Origin: Chrysoperla carnea
Taxonomy: Eukaryota > Arthropoda > Insecta > Neuroptera > Chrysopidae
DNA length: 64,000 nt
Direction: 5' to 3'
NCBI RefSeq assembly: GCF_905475395.1
Contig: NC_058338.1
Location: 7,950,935 to 8,014,934 of the forward strand
Numbering within the stretch: position 1 is the first letter of the stretch; every line of letters starts with the position of its first letter. This document shows, one piece after another, positions 22,611-35,950 of the stretch. A program made the translations under genes and the position numbers. The notes under the pieces were generated by a model. The model was not told where the DNA came from and made no database searches. It worked only from the letters and a program-made list of their open reading frames with translations.

Positions 22611-23579
22611 CTATTTTCCAATGAATCATCGTAACTTATGTAACAAATTATACAAATATTCGTAAATGAAATTGAATTTTCTAAGGTTAAACCTTTTATT
22701 AACCAATTTTCTCCATTTACAAACTATTTAGAATGTAATAACATGTGACCGGTTTTTATTTGTGGCACTAAACAATGCTTTTATATCTAAGCCGAATATC
22801 TCAATAAAATAAATAATGTATGCTTGTTTCCTATAAATTATAACGAATTTATCATCCTGCAATAATATTTGAGTTACATTAAAAATAATGTAATTACGTG
22901 GTATGGAACCTCATAAATAACATTTATTATAATAATATATAAGTGTATAGTCTATCACCGGAACTGTGTTATAGTCATTCATATCTCCATCGTTGTAATA
23001 CCTCGAATATGTCGTACGACGAATCACTCTATAATTTAACCTTTCGATGAGGCCATGGCCATGTGGTCCAATATGTAAATCTAGACCTGATAACGCACAT
23101 TCTCCAATAAACGAGGAGAAAAACTAAATCTCTAAATTTTGACTTATAGCATCGATTTTGATGAAAATTTGGGATTAAGCTTTGTTCGCCATCTAGATTA
23201 AAAGTTATATACTGCCTATTGGTGCTTTTGCCAAGGGGGTTTTAACCACCCTTTCTAGGGGGGATAAAAATATATGTTGAAAACGTCAATTGAAAACAAC
23301 AAGTTGATGGTACAATTCCAAAACCGTTCCCACGGATACTACAGTATTAGTAGACCGTTAGAAAAGTGATAATGCAATGTCAATATTTACAAATAAGGGG
23401 CCATCCATGCCTCATGTCACACAATTTCACATGCCTCATGTCATACAATGACACATTTCATTGACCCCGTCCACTCCCTTAACGTGTGACGTAATTAATG
23501 GATGATTCGTAAGGAATACATTGAAATGCAAGGGGTCGAACAAGGCATAGCATTTTTGTTTAACAATATCTCATATGGG

Positions 23580-23582
<3 letters not shown>

Positions 23583-23620
<38 letters not shown>
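23583..23620. repeat. (GT)n microsatellite
   Basis: About 19 uninterrupted GT units. It lies at the left edge of a G+C-richer block (23550-24240) that looks like part of an old interspersed repeat (TTTTGAACGGCTTGTCCG onward), with no second copy in this window. Confidence 0.95.
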
Positions 23621-23623
<3 letters not shown>

Positions 23624-25109
23624 AAAACCTCTCATAACTTTTGAACGGCTTGTCCGATTTGATCGCGGTTGGTGCCATTCGAAAGGGCTTGACCCAACTT
23701 AGATTTTGAGGCCTACTTGGATCGATTCGAATTTGAGAAATCTCAAAAAAACTGACAAAAAAAAAATTTTTTAAGTGGTTTTTTTTTGAATAACGACTGT
23801 ATCGATCAATTCCAAAAACTTATCAGCTCTCAACATCAAAAAACCACGTCGATCACCACCAGTCCGGTCAAAATCGATTGATTCGTTCGTGAGTTATCGT
23901 TGACGAAAGAAAACCCAAAAAAGCGTTTTTTCGGAATAACCTCAAAATTTTTTGTTCTATAAATTAAAACTTAAAGATTTTTCATGAAGCTTCAAAAACT
24001 GCGTCAAATGCCACCAACCGCGTGAAAATCGGTATATTCATTCTAAAGTTATCGCGATTTGAAAATTTAAAATATAGTGTGTTATCAAACACTAAGATCA
24101 CATCTAATTACAATAAAATGCGAGTGGATATAACATCAGAATAGATAAAATTTTTTACACGTTATGAGTCAATACTTAGCGGGAAGTTACAGGTATGACC
24201 TGCAGGGTCAACCGTTTTCCAAATTTTTTTTTCTAATTATCCACTGTCTATTCAAAAATCTTGAAGGTTCTAGTGGTCATGGTTATGGTCCATATACTAA
24301 TTACATGTTAGTAGTAAATAAACAAAATTCCTATTAATTATTACATCCTGAATAAACATGATACACCAAAACATTACACAATTATTATTGATCAATATTA
24401 TAACATTTGTGTAAACAGTGTTAAAGTAACCATTATCCTTGATCCATAAACTTCGTATGCATTTATAATAAAGCAATTAATAAAATTAAAAGTTGAACAA
24501 CCTAAACCAACTTAGTCACCACAGAAAATATTCATAAATTGCTATGTATTTGTACAATTTTTTTTATTTATTTCTAGATAATTCTACATTTAAAAAAAAA
24601 AATTAATATAATCTTAGAACTACTTTCCAATATTACCTACAAGAAATAACCAGAAAAGAGGTCAAAGTCGTTTATTTACATTTTACAAAATTTTTATTAT
24701 TATTATTATTATTAATTTTTTTTGCAATATTTAAGAAAGACAAGCCTTTTTGAGTACATAAACTTACCCCCGCAATTTTATTTTAGTTTTACAGGTCGTT
24801 TGATGAATGGTCCTTATTGTCATTGTAAGCAAGGTTGTCTCTCACTATAAATTGGTCGTAACTTATATTATAAATATAATCAGTCTGAAGGTTTTGAGTT
24901 GACCAACCTTCATAGGTAATACCAAATTTGTTTCTTCATATCAATTTATACAGCATATATAGTTTAGTCCACAAGTTTAAAATGGTGAGTACTGCTCTTA
25001 AAAGTATGTACCACAGAGCGTTCCAGAATGATGGCTAGAAACATGTTTCGGAAGCGTTTTTAGCACATAAAAAATTGCAAAAGTTATAAACAATTAAAGA
25101 TGGAAAAAA

Positions 25110-25600
25110 AGCAAATCTTGAACATTCTTTTCACAATATGACGTCTGGTATTCGTGGTATTGAATTTTCATTACTGCCATATCTTCAGTGGCACTTGCAA
25201 GGCTAAGGAAAATCTATTGACGTCATAATCATCAAAATCGGACCACGGGTGTAGTATCTATTGCGCCACATAGGAACACACATACATTGTTTTTACAATA
25301 TGGCGTCTGGTGGTCGCCATATTAAATTTTCATTATTTTCATATTTCCAGTAGCACTCCCAAGGTTAAGACAAATCGATTGACGTCAGAATCATCAAAAT
25401 CGGACCTCGGGTGTAGTCTCTATTGCGCTACATAGGAGCACATATACATTCTTTTCACAATATCGCGGCTGGTGGTCACCATATTGAATCCACATATTCA
25501 GGAGCACTCCCAAGGCTAAGACAAATCGATTGAAGTCTGAAGCATTAAAATCGGTCCAGGTATTTGATTTCTAGTGAGCCATATAGGATCACTCATATAT
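25110..25600. repeat. 162-bp tandem repeat, three units
   Basis: Units begin at equivalent positions near 25142, 25304 and 25466. Each carries CATATTCAGTGGCACTC-like, AAGACAAATCGATTGACGTC-like, ATCATCAAAATCGGAC and CCACATAGGAACACA-like blocks. Units differ by scattered substitutions and small deletions, especially the third. No coding function apparent. A short (ATTGACATTGA)n stretch follows at 25622-25660. Confidence 0.85.
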
Positions 25601-26179
25601 AGTCGGGTAAAAACTGGCAAAGATTGACATTGAATTGACATTGAATTGACATTTTGACATTAATTTTGTTATGATAACTAAAGGTCAATTTTTCAAGTTA
25701 GTAAAGTCGTTTCAATTTAAATAAAATAAATAAATTTTACGATAATTTTTCACAGAATACAATAGTTTATTGAATCACTAAATCATGGGTCCTACTTCCA
25801 AAGGCGATTTAAAAATGTTTAGATTTAACTTTTATGTATTAACTATACAATCATAATTGATATCAGACTTACATATGGTAATTATTTATACAGCATATTT
25901 TAAATGGAAAGTAAATAAAAAAAAGCAAAAACAAATTATATAATTAATTTAATAAATTAGAGTTATTTACAATTATAATATATTTATAACTTATAACACA
26001 TAAATATAAGAGTCCATTATTTCGTAATTTACTGCATAATAATAATTTATGATTATTAATAAATTAAATTAAAATTATTGTTTTTTTTTCTTTAATGAAT
26101 AGGGTTAATTATTGCATCTTGGCGACAATTTACCTTTAATCACCCTTTGTTATTTTTGTCATGTTAGTTTCTTGAAAGA

Positions 26180-26820
26180 TTCCGGGACTAGGACTCCACA
26201 TTCTTAAAACCTATTACAGCTAGGTTAATTTCGATTACAAATTTGAAAAGTATGGCCCAAATTTAGTAGGATAACATACTTGGTTTATCAAAATTGGATA
26301 AAGTTTGGATGTGATAGAGCAAAATTAAATTTTTTGGATTCTGATGACGTCATAAAGTTAAAAATTCGATTTTTTTGATAACACAGGCAAACTTGATCCG
26401 ATCTTATTGGAATTTTTTTGAAACCCACCAATTTTGGGTCATTCTTGACAGCTGTGATATCAATTTTTCGCTAACTATCACTTACGTGCTTAATTTCGGC
26501 ACCAGGACTCCACATTCTTGAAAACTATTAGAGCTAGGTTAATTTTGATCACAAATTTGAAAAGTATGACTCAAATTTATTAGGATTACATACTTGTTTT
26601 TTCAAAATTGGGCATAATTTGGATGTAATAGAGAAAAATTAATTTTTTTGGATTTTGATGACTTCATAAAGTTAAAAAAATTCGATTTTTTTGATAGCAC
26701 AGGCAAATTTGATTCGATCTTATTGGAATTTTTTGTAAACCCAATATATTTGGATCATTCTTCACAGCTGTGTTGTCAATTTTGCGCTAGCTATCACTTA
26801 TGTGCTTCATTCCGGGACCA
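26180..26820 (+). repeat. 316-bp tandem repeat family C, locus 1 (two units)
   Basis: Two units with equivalent points at 26191 and 26505. Blocks are GGACTCCACATTCTT, GAGCTAGGTTAATTTTGATC, AATTTGAAAAGTATG, GATGACGTCATAAAGTT, TTTGATCCGATCTTATTGG and TTTTCGCTAACTATCACTTA. The array begins and ends at the same motif, ATTCCGGGACTA/CCA. Confidence 0.9.
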
Positions 26821-27484
26821 GTAAAATTATTTGTAAAAATGGTTTTTTTAGAGCAATTCTCAAAAAAATAAATGTGCAAGAATAAAGATGATGTCAAGAG
26901 GGATTATTTCCATTGTTTTATTTTGAAAAAATTCTTTAAAACACAAAAATAAAGAGTATGATCCCAGGTACACAACTCTCCCATATACATTTTTCTGATA
27001 TTTTTAAATACAGCAAATAAAGATAGGTAGGTATTACTTAATAGGTAAAATATTTCTGATGAATTCTTTTTTAATTTCAGAGCGGAACAAATATTATTTA
27101 TTGTATGCAGTTCATAATTTTGTTACGAGGTAAATAAATATCATACTTTTTGGGGTAAAAAACTCTAATAATAATTACATCATTATATAAAAACTACATT
27201 GATACCCACCCATTTCGCTGGATTTAAAAGTAAATATTGATAAAGATTTCTTTCGCTTATCCTCTTTCTATAAACTCGAAATAATGGTAAGGATTGTTTT
27301 ACACAAGTAAAATATATGTATGGTTTTCTATATTTTTTTAATGTTTAATGGTAATTATTCATTGAGTATATCAGAGAAGATGGCCGTGAAATATTTTATA
27401 TTGACTATTTTTACAGAAATCTGTAATTTATGGTAATGTCAAATTAATTTTAAATTTTTATTTTATTTTTTGTTAAAATATTGC

Positions 27485-27580
27485 TGTACAATTTTATTAA
27501 AAACCATTCGCTAGTTTTAGCGTGAAAGCATAACAAACAAACAAACAAACATGCTTACTTTCGCATTTATAATATATAGA
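27485..27580 (+). repeat. 3' end of a LINE-like or other interspersed element
   Basis: TAGTTTTAGCGTGAAAGC, a (CAAA)n tail and ACTTTCGCATTTATAATATA match 58795-58875. Ending in a short tandem tetranucleotide suggests a retrotransposon 3' terminus, possibly RTE-type, but no protein supports the class. Confidence 0.55.
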
Positions 27581-28069
27581 GATTTCCCTTAAAATAGATT
27601 AAAAAGACAATTTAACAAAATAATTTTTTTTAAACAATCTGACGAAGGGTTTTGATTTAATTAATCATATAAAAATTTTCCAATCATAAGTATACAAATT
27701 TGAATAAATTTAAAATGAACAATATGTCGTTATTTAAATTGTACATATTATGTAACGAATATAGCAAGAATCAAATCAAATTTCCGGTTTTGTTATCCAA
27801 TTTACATTGGCATGTAAATTAAATATGAAATAGTCAATATTTGAAATGACAACGGAAATTAGTTTTGAGGACATCACAATAAATACATAAAAATATTACA
27901 CTTAGTTGAAAATTTTCTTATAAAAATATGAAAAAAGCTTGTATTTTGTATTGTGTGTAGGACAAAAACTAAGTACATATTTTTAAGTCGCATTTTCTCC
28001 GAAAGCTAACGACCCGAAACTGTTATTCTATTTCTTACCTTTTTGGATCTAAATTGACTATTAAAGCAT

Positions 28070-28430
28070 CAATTCAAAACAATAATTCAAAAGAACAAAA
28101 TCAACCCAAATATTTCAATTTCAATTAAAATATTTCCAAAAATTTGTTCCAAAAAATGATAGCTCTCTAAGTATCCTTTTCATGTCATCTGATGTTCTTG
28201 ACCATCACCTTGATATTGATTTAAGAAGGAGTATTATAAGTTTAAAGTGTTTATCTGTGCGTCTGTGTGTTTCTCAGTGGCATCGTAGCCCCTAAACGGT
28301 CGAACCGACTTGATTGAGAACATTTTATAGCTAAGTTTCCAAAAATCGGTTTACAAGGAATACATCGCATTTGTCGAGGGTTTTTTAAATTTTGTAAATT
28401 TCACTTGTTGTTAAAGATATTTTTTGATTA
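28070..28430 (+). repeat. Interspersed repeat family B', solo copy
   Basis: It matches the B' half at 20.99 and 31.09 kb: AAAACAATAATTCAAAAGAA, TTGATATTGATTTAAGAAGG, TCTCAGTGGCATCGTAGCCC, CTAAACGGTCGAACCGACTT, CATTTGTCGAGGG. The B half is missing. Confidence 0.8.
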
Positions 28431-29570
28431 GTTAATTACAAAACGAGTGATTAGTCATAATAGATTAAAATGGTCCACCCTATATATGAAAATTTTTAAT
28501 TTGGGACAAAGGTGTTACAAAAATGACTTTTTGCAGTTTGTTTAAGAAACGAACGAACGACAGTTTTCTTCTTATCTTATATAAAGTTTAATGACATTTT
28601 ACATTTTCAGTAATTCAATTTGTCAACTTTTCGCATTTTGTCATTTAAAATAAAAATGTGGATAGTGATGTGTTGTCGTTACCGACACACTGTTTCATAC
28701 AAAATAATAGTAATTGTGTAACACAAGTGAGGTGAAGTTGTGGTTGTGACATAACCTTTGTCACACTTTATTTCATATTTTATAAAGTACTTTTACTGAA
28801 CGTTTCAGAAGAAAATTATTGTAAAAGAAAATGTTCAGTTTTTAAACGAACTGTTTAAGGAGATATGCAAGGATTGAATAATTCAAGGGATTTCAATAAA
28901 ACTTCATAAATACATTTTTTGATAAACAAAGTTTCCAAAAATCACAAAAAATTCCTTGGTCATCAAGCTTTTTATTATTATTTTATCATTCAAAATTGGC
29001 TGAAAAATTGTTGAATCATATAGGTTATCCTTTTCAATTGGATATTTCTAAAAATCTATAGAGTGTGATAAAAAGTTCATGAGTTCATCGAAGATCCATC
29101 ATTTGATGAACAGTGACGACTTGATGATTGAAGAGAGATATCTATATTATTAAATTTATAAGCAGCACTTGCAAACAATGTATTATATATTTTTGTAGTT
29201 TCGTGATATTGTAAAGCTAAAAATAACACATTATTTGACTACAAAGCATGTATTTGGTTTATATGTATGTACCGTGCAATAAACCAAAAGTTTTTTTACA
29301 ATACTGTAGGGAAACAAACACTTTTACAACCAGGATCATGTTTTAAACGGGATGCTGAAAAATTTTCCAGGCGAAAATTAATCATGCTCAATGATGGATT
29401 TTGCCGGGTCTACTTTAGGACAACGATTTTAGAGCACTGATGCTCAATGGTTACTCTTTAGAGTAACTCAGCTCTGCAGGTAGAAACAGATTCTCTCATG
29501 GAGTATCAGTACATCATCCTTCTCACTTCCGAACATTCTTTTTTTTGTGGAACATTGTTATGTTTTGGAG

Positions 29571-29874
29571 CAGTCATGGGCAAATGTGACTCAGAGAATT
29601 CCCTCGGACTCCTCACTTAAAATATGAGTAAGATAGAGAGACAACTTAACCAGTGACAACCTAAAATACGAGTAAGACAGAGAGACAACATTGTTTTTTT
29701 ACCTATCTCATTACTATTAGAGAAACTGAGACAGGTAGAAGAGTCATATACCCGTCTAGCTTCCTCCCCAATGAGCAATGCGGTCTTGGATAAAGAGACA
29801 CACCATAAAGTTTATGACACACAATAAAGTTATAACAATGATGACTTCAACTTAAAATAACTCGCCCATGCCTG
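29571..29874. mobile_element. hAT-like MITE
   Basis: The ends CAGTCATGGGCAAATGTGAC and the complement CAGGCATGGGCGAGTTATTT are imperfect inverted repeats of the CAGGSATGGGC type seen in hAT elements. The flanking 8-mers TTTTGGAG (29563-29570) and TTTTAGTG (29875-29882) match at 6 of 8 positions, consistent with an aged 8-bp duplication. An internal ~60-bp segment with GAGTAAGATAGAGAGACAAC is duplicated. No transposase. Confidence 0.75.
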
Positions 29875-30261
29875 TTTTAGTGGCAATTTTGTCATGCACT
29901 GTAGTACTTTTATTTATAAATAGCTTGTAAACATCGCACATAAAATAATCTTTGATAAATAATATTGAAGGTGTTGACATTTATACATTTATAACAGACA
30001 CAACAGAACACAACTAACACAACTATACTTAACATCCCAAACTATAAGAAGAAAATGGAAAATCTTTTCTGATAAATTTTTTATAATCTAATATGACATT
30101 TTATGTGACGTGTAATATATATGAACATAAATAATAATAGTAAGTATAAAAAAAATAAAAATAAATAATATAGAAAATGAGGAAAAACTATGAAAACAAT
30201 GAAAATACACTCAAACATAAGAAAGATAGTGTTAAAACTTTTATAACGAATGTCTATCAGA

Positions 30262-30610
30262 TCATAGGTTAGGTTAGAGTGGCTGTCCTGAGGTTGGACA
30301 CACTTAGACCATAGGGTCCGTTGTGATACCGTAAAAGGGTTGGCCCATCCCCGATCACTACTCCATAAACAATTTGGAGCTGTTTAAGAACAGCAGGAAG
30401 GCTTTGACATCGACTGACTTTAGGTCGCAGAGGTCGTCAAAGAGAGGCTGGCTCAAGTAAGTCCATCTCCTCATGACAAGAGCTGGACAGTGACAGAGAA
30501 GATGAGACATTGTCTCTTCCTCTATACCACTGTGACAGCTCCTGCAATAGTCGTGACACACTGCCAGGCCTAAGCGTTCAGCAGAGGCCCTTGGAAGTTA
30601 TGTAAGAACT
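30262..30610 (-). mobile_element. Non-LTR retrotransposon (LINE) 3' fragment, copy 1
   Basis: The - strand encodes the end of a LINE second ORF: AERLGLAVCHDYCRSCHS, then IEEETMSHLLCHCPALVM. The CxxC...H...C spacing is the zinc-binding tail common in I/Jockey/R1-group elements, and the ORF closes at 30358. The 3' untranslated tail (30262-30357) ends in CTAACCTAACC. That tail is homologous to the 3' tail of the SINE copies at 5.8 and 33.4 kb. The copy is heavily 5'-truncated. Confidence 0.85.
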
Positions 30611-30789
30611 TCGGAACGCCTGCATCAAATCATAAACCACTCTGCTTTAGACACGAACACGAGAAATATAGTTAGTTTTTGGGTTAAATTAAATTAAAAC
30701 AGGTGACAATTGATATACTTAATTGTTGAAACACCCTGTATAGAATGTGTTGATCTACAACTACCAATTTCCATCTCTCGTCACATGTG

Positions 30790-31440
30790 TAACTTTATTT
30801 TTAACCCCCGAACTATAAAAAGGGCGTATTATAAGTTTGATCGCTATGTGTGTTTGTCTGTGTACTTATCTGTCTGTGACATCTTAGCTCCTAAACGGAT
30901 GAACATATTTTAATTTTTGTGGTTTCGTTTGAAAAGTAATTTAACGGGGAGTGTTCCGTACACGAAAAAACTAAAAATTGGCGATGACCTTCAAAATCGA
31001 TTCAATTTGGAAAAGGCATGACATATAATTTGAACATAAATGAATAGTCAACTAAACCTGGCTCCATTCATTTCAAAAAATGAAATGGTAAAATAATCAA
31101 GTAATTCAAAACAATAATTCAAAAGAACAAAATCAACTCAAATATTTTAATTTCAATTAAAATATTTCCAAAAATTTGTCCCAACAGATAGCTCTCTAAG
31201 TATCCTTTTCATCTCATTTGATCTCCTTGACTTTCACTTTGATATTGATTTAAGACGAGGTGTTATAAGTTTAAAGTCTTTATCTGTGCTTCTGTGTGTT
31301 TCTCGGTGGCATCGTAGCCCCTAAACGGCCAAACCGATTCGATTGAGAACATTTTATAGCAAAGTTTCCAAAAATCGATTTATAAGGAATAAATCGCATT
31401 TGTCGAGGGATTTTTAAATATTGTAAAATTTCATTTGTAT
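30790..31440 (+). repeat. Interspersed repeat family B + B', copy 3
   Basis: The same B then B' order as at 20.6 kb. Blocks: CCCCGAACTATAAAAAGGGC, CTCCTAAACGGATGAACAT, TTTAACGGGGAGTGTTCCG, then TCTCGGTGGCATCGTAGCCC, CTAAACGGCCAAACCGATTC and CATTTGTCGAGGG. The intervening spacer (31020-31150) is also conserved between copies. Confidence 0.85.
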
Positions 31441-31879
31441 GTGAAAATATTTTGTTTGATTTGACAATCTATTGTGAATGTGTATAAATAAATTTTAGTA
31501 ATAACTATGTGTGTGTATAATCAATACCTACTAAATGAGATAGAGACGTAATCAACCCTAAACATAATTAATCAAGCATGTATTGATTGATTTATATTAC
31601 ATACACCTCTCTATATCAGGATGTCGAATGTGTAAATATCATTTTATAAATTTACATAATTTAATCAGTCTGATGAAAACTGACGACTATGACTATTGAA
31701 ATTTGATTTGATTATGATAATGTTCCTTTTGGAAATATATTTTATTAATTTAAAAAATCAATATGACACTATTTACTTAACTTACCGGTAGAGATTTATT
31801 GTATTTACTTTCTCAAATGAAAAATTTAATGTTATCTCTTTAAGCGTTTCCGAAAAAAGAGTGAAATTATTTGAGAAAT

Positions 31880-32946
31880 ATATTCATGAAACCTATTTGT
31901 GGTAGGTTAATTTTGATCACAAATTTGAAAAGTATGACTCAAATTTACTTTTTAAAATTTCGATGTGATAGAGCAAAATTAAATATTTTGAATTTTGATG
32001 ACGTCATCAAGTTCAAAAATTCGATTTTTTTAATAACACAAGCAAATTTGATCGGATCTTATTGGAATTTTTTTTGAAACCTACTAATTTTGGGTCATTC
32101 TTTTCAGCTGTGATGTCAGTTTTTCGCTAGTTATCACTTATGTGCTTAATTCCGAAACCAGACCTCCACATTCTTGAAACCTATTAGTGCTAGGTTAATT
32201 TTGACCACAAATTTGAAAAGTATGGCCCAAATTTAGTAGAATTACATACTTGGTTTGTTAAAATTGGATAAAATTTCGATGTAATAGAGCAAAATTAAAT
32301 ATTTTGAATTTTGATGGCGTCATCAAGTTCAAAAATTTGATTTTTTTTAAATAACACAGGCAATTTTGATCCGATCTCATTGGAATTTTTTTTGAAACCC
32401 ACTAATTTTGGGTCATTCTTTTCAGCTGTGATGTCAGTTTTTCGCTAGTTATCGCTTATGTGCTTAATTCCGAAACCAGACCTCCACATTCTTGAAACCT
32501 TTTAGTGCTAGGTTAATTTTGACCACAAATTGGAAAAGTATGGCCCAAATTTAGTAGAATTACATACTTGGTTTGTTAAAATTGGATAAAATTTCGATGT
32601 AATAGAGCAAAATTAAATATTTTGAATTTTGATGACGTCATCAAGTTCAAAAATTCGATTTTTTTAATAACACAAGCAATTTTGATCCGATCTCATTGGA
32701 ATTTTTTTTGAAACCCACTAATTTTGGGTCATTCTTTTCAGCTGTGATGTCAGTTTTTCGCTAGTTATCACTTATGTGCTTAATTCCGAAACCAGACCTC
32801 CACATTCTTGAAACCTATTAGTGCTAGGTTAATTTTGACAACAAATTTAAAAAGTATGGCCCAAATTTAGTAGAATTACATACTTGGTTTATCAAAATTG
32901 GATGTGATAGAGCAAAATTAAATATTTTGGATTCTGATGACATCAT
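31880..32946 (+). repeat. 316-bp tandem repeat family C, locus 2 (about 3.4 units)
   Basis: Equivalent points GACCTCCACATTCTTG at 32161, 32479 and 32795 give periods of 318 and 316 bp. The first unit has an internal deletion and the last stops at TTCTGATGACATCATCA. Units within this locus resemble each other more than units at the other loci (for example CTCCACATTCTTGAAACC with GTGCTAGG), suggesting local amplification. Confidence 0.9.
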
Positions 32947-33417
32947 CACCAAATCCATAGACATTTAGTATTTTACAAAAATAATTTCTCTTTGTGAAAG
33001 GAACAAGAAAAAGAGAGAAAAAAGGTAAACAATAAAAGAGAAGAACTATATTAATGGAAACTACATTTCTGTTTTAATGTTTGTAGAAGATAAATTCACT
33101 AACATTTCTTTGTTAGTTTCATGTTTTCTTACTCATCAGCTACGCTCGTTTCTAGCGTTTATAAATGATCACTTTTATAAGCATATAATAACGCGAACAG
33201 TAACTAACTCAAAGAAAATTATCATGCATTATTTTCTTACTCTCTGTGTTGAAACCAAAGACAAAATACTTTGAATTTCACAGTACACCTACATAAAATA
33301 AATTTCGAAAACTAAAACCCCGAAAATTACAGAATCACGCTCTTAAAAGTAATAAAAAAAGGAAATATTTTCATCTGAAATTGTTATGATAAGTAAAATT
33401 GTCATTAAAAGTAAAAT

Positions 33418-33645
33418 TGGCTGTCCACGAAGGACATACTTAGACCATATAGTAAGCACCTTTCCGATGATAATTTCATTTATCAGCTCCTGAATTTCAG
33501 AGGCTGAGTGCACCTCCGTCATGCATATACCATGCACTACACCAGCCCATCACAACTATTAATTAAATTAATTTTACGAACCCGCTACCCTAATCATACC
33601 GCGGACGAAATTGGTTACGCCTTAACCAACTGCGCTAATAGGGCG
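33418..33645 (-). mobile_element. tRNA-derived SINE, copy 4
   Basis: Read on the - strand it has the tRNA head (CGCAGTTGGTTAAGGCG, B box region reduced to AGGGTAGCGGGTTCG), the family body GGGCTGGTGTAGTGCATGG and GGAGCTGATAAATGAAAT, and a tail with GGTCTAAGTATGTCCT. A short internal deletion removes the end of the B box. A clear target-site duplication was not found. Confidence 0.8.
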
Positions 33646-35557
33646 ACTATTATTATAAAAGAAATTATTCAAATTGGTGAGCTTATTTTCATTTAAACTC
33701 CCGATATTATCTATTAGAATTAAAACTACAGCAATATTTGATCATTTCTAACTTTGACTGTACAAAATCTAGAAAGAAAATCTTATAGATATCCAGATAA
33801 TTTACATGGTAGTTTTTTTTAATGACATGAAAATGAATGGAAAATTATACAAGATATTTGCTACACAAAAGAACTGCATAAGATTTCGTCGAGTCATTAG
33901 ATGAACTGATGAAAAACACATAAATAGGTGAAAAAAAAATCCTTATACAGTGTAAAGTGTTGTACCATGAGAACAATTTACCTTGAATCACCCTTCATTT
34001 TCTTCTACTCTTTAGAAGATTAGAAACGAAAGGAATGGTTGTCCATTTGCACTTGGGTACAAGTAGAAACAAAAAAATTTAATAAAAAAAAAGTAAAAAG
34101 TTTTGTTTATTATAAATTGTTATGTATTTTAATTCACATTCTACCTAAATCACTGCTTATTGGTTAGAATTTTTTTCTGGCCGTATTACAGTTTAAAATA
34201 CACCATAAATTGTTGGGAAGGTTTCAAAGTTTGAAAAGATTCACATGTACCGCTGATCAATGTTTATACACAGGCTTCTGCTTATATTATTGTTTAGCAC
34301 TTTTCACTATGAGTCAATCAAAAAACAGTAGTAGCTGTTTGTGGACGTTTAGAATGTATATAAGAAAAACTTTTCTATGTTTCGATTACACAAAACTTCC
34401 TATCGTGAAATGCCAGAATTACATGTTGTATATAGGCAAAGTTCGATAGGTAGTTAATATTTAAATTCTCAAATAAATGCATAGTTTGTGGGAATAATGG
34501 TGCTAAAAGAATGATCTATTTTTATTGTTATATTTAAAACATTGTTTTTAAAGAAATAAATTTAAGTTTAGGCTTAAGGTACGACATTGTCCCATGCTTT
34601 TACTTTTAAATCAATGTATTTATCCTTTAACCCAAACAAATATAGTTCAAAGATTTTATGCAAAAAGTAGATATTTCAGTTGCATAAATGGGTTGCTTAT
34701 TCATCATTGATTATTATTTTGTTAATTCCTTCGTTCAAATTCAAGAGAAACTTATGTGGTATAGAAATCCTTTTGGCTTTTTAAATTTTAGATGAGGCAA
34801 TCATGAGTTATCCTAACTACTTTTAAGGTGAAATCTATTGAGTCGTTTGGAAGATACGAAGTAATAAAGAAATTTACAAAGATAAAAAGAAAAAGATAAC
34901 CATTACTTGACAGTCGGGTAAAAAACATGAATTTTGAGGGAGTAATTATTTCTCTGGCATTAAAATGTATGTGCTATGAGTCTGAACACCGTGCATAATA
35001 AATATATGCAGAGATTTTAAGGACATTTAAAACATTCATTGTCTAATATAGATAAAATATTTGATATAATTATCTAGTAAATAAATAAAAGAAAAAATCT
35101 GTATTGTATTTCCATTCATTCCCTACAGACTATTCTTCATTCATGATTGTGCATTAAATAAAATGTGATATAAATAGATCGACCACACTCAATGTGTGTT
35201 ATTGTTATCCTTATAACACAATAAATGTTAATATTTCTGACATTATCTTCATTATATCCTGTAGGAACATACATACTTACCTACCAACACTGACCGTTAC
35301 CGACACAAATAGTACAACAAGTTAGATAACATAAAAACATGACAACCTGGTTTGCATAACATAAGATATGGGCAAAAAAAATGTTCACATTCCGTTGATC
35401 ATACTGAGCGGACCATAAATCATGCAGCAAATAAAGTTGGAATATTCTAAAATTAATTGAAATAACTTTCATTTCAAAGGTGGAGAAATGGTTTCATGTT
35501 GAATTAGTTACTTTTTCTTTTAAGGACCTACATTTATCAGACTTAAGTTAATTTACA
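33646..35557. other. Intergenic DNA, nothing recognised
   Basis: Only short ORFs (for example 34210-34449) without recognisable content. Confidence 0.45.
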
Positions 35558-35950
35558 AACAAGTGAAAACAAACAATTGACTGAGTTAACTGTTGAAATA
35601 CCATACAAAGTCAGTGTTGATTTCTTTATCACATCACACATACAAACATGTGACACATACATAACTGATAATCAATTATAGTACATATTATAAAATTTCC
35701 GCCTAATTGGCGCCCTCACGGGTAAACAGTGATGTTTACGAAAAAATGTTTCAAGCAAAAATTGTTTATTTTTTGATAAGAAACATTTTTTTACATTTAA
35801 ACTTTTGTTCTATCTCTAACGGTTTACAAGATGGGTCCTACGGACCCAAGACCCAATTGACTTATAATGCTCGTTTACGAACTTGGCCTCACTTTTTACG
35901 TCCTGAGTACGTAAAAATTTCAGCTCGATACCTTTTTTCGTTTTTGAACA
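35558..35950 (+). repeat. Interspersed repeat family A, copy 5 (3'-truncated)
   Basis: It runs from AAGTGAAAACAAACAATTGA through GCGCCCTCACGGGTAAACAG and GGGTCCTACGGACCCAAGAC to CCTTTTTTCGTTTTTGA, then stops before the GGAC block. It sits about 0.55 kb upstream of the candidate first exon of the 36.9-41.7 kb gene. Confidence 0.85.

Noticed and set aside
22372..22629. 85-codon - strand ORF with internal repetition
   Set aside because: The repetition is that of the underlying two-unit tandem repeat; no protein family was seen.
25110..32946. CRISPR array
   Set aside because: Repeat units are 160-320 bp, contiguous and without spacers; this is eukaryotic tandem repeat DNA.
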